Positions 63,331-64,000 of a stretch of DNA of 64,000 bases are shown here, in pieces. The position numbers and the translations under genes were made by a program. Source of the stretch: Dechloromonas sp. CZR5. GTDB taxonomy: Bacteria; Pseudomonadota; Gammaproteobacteria; Burkholderiales; Rhodocyclaceae. Numbering within the stretch: the first letter of the stretch is position 1; each line of letters begins with the position of its first letter. Where the stretch lies: the NCBI RefSeq assembly GCF_008711155.1, contig NZ_VUYQ01000006.1, forward strand, positions 1 through 64,000, given 5' to 3'. The notes below the pieces were generated by a model that was not told the origin of the DNA, made no database searches, and was given only the letters and a program-made list of their open reading frames with translations.

Positions 63331-64000
63331 CGACGCCGCGTCAGAGGATGCAGACACTGCGGAGCTTGCCGCAGCAACTGCTGCAGCACCTGTCTCCGCG
63401 GCAACGCCAGTACGCGATGCTCGGCGCCCTGATGGCCGGTGGCGTCGGCCTGCTCTGGTCAATTTTCGCATTCACGGCCAGCGCTCCGAAAACAAGCACC
63501 ACGCAACCAAGCACCGGACCCGCCAGCTCGGTCACCAATATCGGCGTGATGTCACCCGGCGCCCAGGTCAATCCGGTTGATCAATGGGTCGGCACGGCCG
63601 GGCGCAAACTGGCCCAGTACGAGAACGAACGCGAGGAACAGGGGCGACTCAACAAGGATCGCCAGACCTTCGAAGCGAAGACCATGCAGCGCTTTGCCGA
63701 ACTGGAACAGCGCCTGACTTCGACCCAGCAGGCCGCCGCTACGCCCCAGCCGCCCGCACCCGTATCGACCATACCGAACAGCATGCCGCCGGCAGCGAGC
63801 CTGCCCCCGGCGCCGCCGCCGTCCAAAGGCTTGCCTGCCGGAGCAATGCCGAGTGGAACGCCCGGTGATCTCTTGGCGCCGGCCTCGCTGCAAGCCGCAA
63901 GCCCAGGGATTGCGCGGATCAGCGTTGCCGAGCGCTCCCTGCTTGCCAGCACCGGCGAGAAAGCCGAACGCGCCACAGGAGCCGGAGCGCCAGCATCTGC
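63327..64000 (+). CDS. traB: Type IV conjugative transfer protein TraB, cut by the right edge
   Basis: From ATG 63327, overlapping the traK stop as ATGA, the frame stays open to the window end (about 224 residues). It has an inner-membrane helix (about residues 31-49), a coiled-coil stretch (YENEREEQGRLNKDRQTFEA) and a Pro/Ala-rich region, as in TraB/VirB10 proteins that span the envelope. The C-terminal beta-barrel domain lies beyond the window. Confidence 0.88.
   Translation, partial: MTTPRQRMQTLRSLPQQLLQHLSPRQRQYAMLGALMAGGVGLLWSIFAFTASAPKTSTTQPSTGPASSVTNIGVMSPGAQVNPVDQWVGTAGRKLAQYENEREEQGRLNKDRQTFEAKTMQRFAELEQRLTSTQQAAATPQPPAPVSTIPNSMPPAASLPPAPPPSKGLPAGAMPSGTPGDLLAPASLQAASPGIARISVAERSLLASTGEKAERATGAGAPAS

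Noticed and set aside
1-64000. CRISPR array, rRNA, tRNA and integration-site search
   Set aside because: No regularly spaced short repeats, no tRNA cloverleaf and no rRNA sequence were seen; no attL/attR could be recognised by eye.

Overview
The window looks like a stretch of a GC-rich betaproteobacterial chromosome (Rhodocyclales or Burkholderiales by general gene character; this is inference, as no rRNA or tRNA is present). Most of it reads as one integrative conjugative element (ICE) carrying a large catabolic insert. The two outer parts (about 1-9.4 kb and 44.5-64 kb) are mobile-element backbone. The middle (about 9.6-44.2 kb) is a set of CoA-thioester degradation and uptake operons.

Left backbone (1-9.4 kb), mainly minus strand: an AlpA-like DNA-binding protein, a tyrosine-recombinase-like protein lacking an evident catalytic tyrosine, a DUF1173 protein, a cysteine-containing protein of the 'hydrolase or metal-binding' ICE type, an SbcD/Mre11-like phosphoesterase and an SbcC/Rad50-like ATPase. 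The ATPase runs off the left edge and looks interrupted at a palindrome just after its ABC signature motif. A plus-strand membrane-protein gene lies between the SbcC and SbcD genes.

Catabolic insert (9.6-44.2 kb): ETF:ubiquinone oxidoreductase and an acyl-CoA dehydrogenase; a low-GC BdlA-like PAS chemoreceptor; a thiolase and a fused hydroxyacyl-CoA dehydrogenase/enoyl-CoA hydratase; an uptake operon (RND/MMPL transporter, two DUF1329 proteins, a YCF48 protein, a DUF1302 outer-membrane protein); the proton-translocating transhydrogenase pntAA-pntAB-pntB; etfBA; and a seven-gene operon (acyl-CoA dehydrogenase, acyl-CoA synthetase, saccharopine-dehydrogenase-like reductase, SCP2-type thiolase, two SDRs, an AcuI/YhdH-type reductase). 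A divergent MalT-like LuxR regulator follows. Together these could bring in a hydrophobic substrate, activate it with CoA, beta-oxidise it and pass electrons through ETF and ETF-QO to quinone. The parts resemble steroid or terpenoid degradation loci, but the substrate cannot be named from sequence. Four operon promoters share a two-box motif (CGGAAATCCG, then 5 nt, then a GCnGCAATGCAA-like box), which I propose as the operator of the local regulator.

Right backbone (44.5-64 kb): a nonsense-mutated second copy of the AlpA gene and its upstream region, in direct orientation with the left copy, so the catabolic insert lies between direct repeats. Then a DUF1845/AcaB-like protein, several small unknown ICE genes, a GHKL-type ATPase, a primase, a DUF932 protein with a strongly structured leader, an S24-type repressor lacking the Ser-Lys dyad, FlhD- and FlhC-like activators (SXT SetD/SetC-like arrangement), a TraI-like protein whose HD metal-binding motifs are lost, TraD, a DUF4400 protein, a lytic transglycosylase, an OmpA-like lipoprotein, and the start of an F-type mating-pair operon (pilin, TraL, TraE, TraK, TraB; TraB cut by the right edge).
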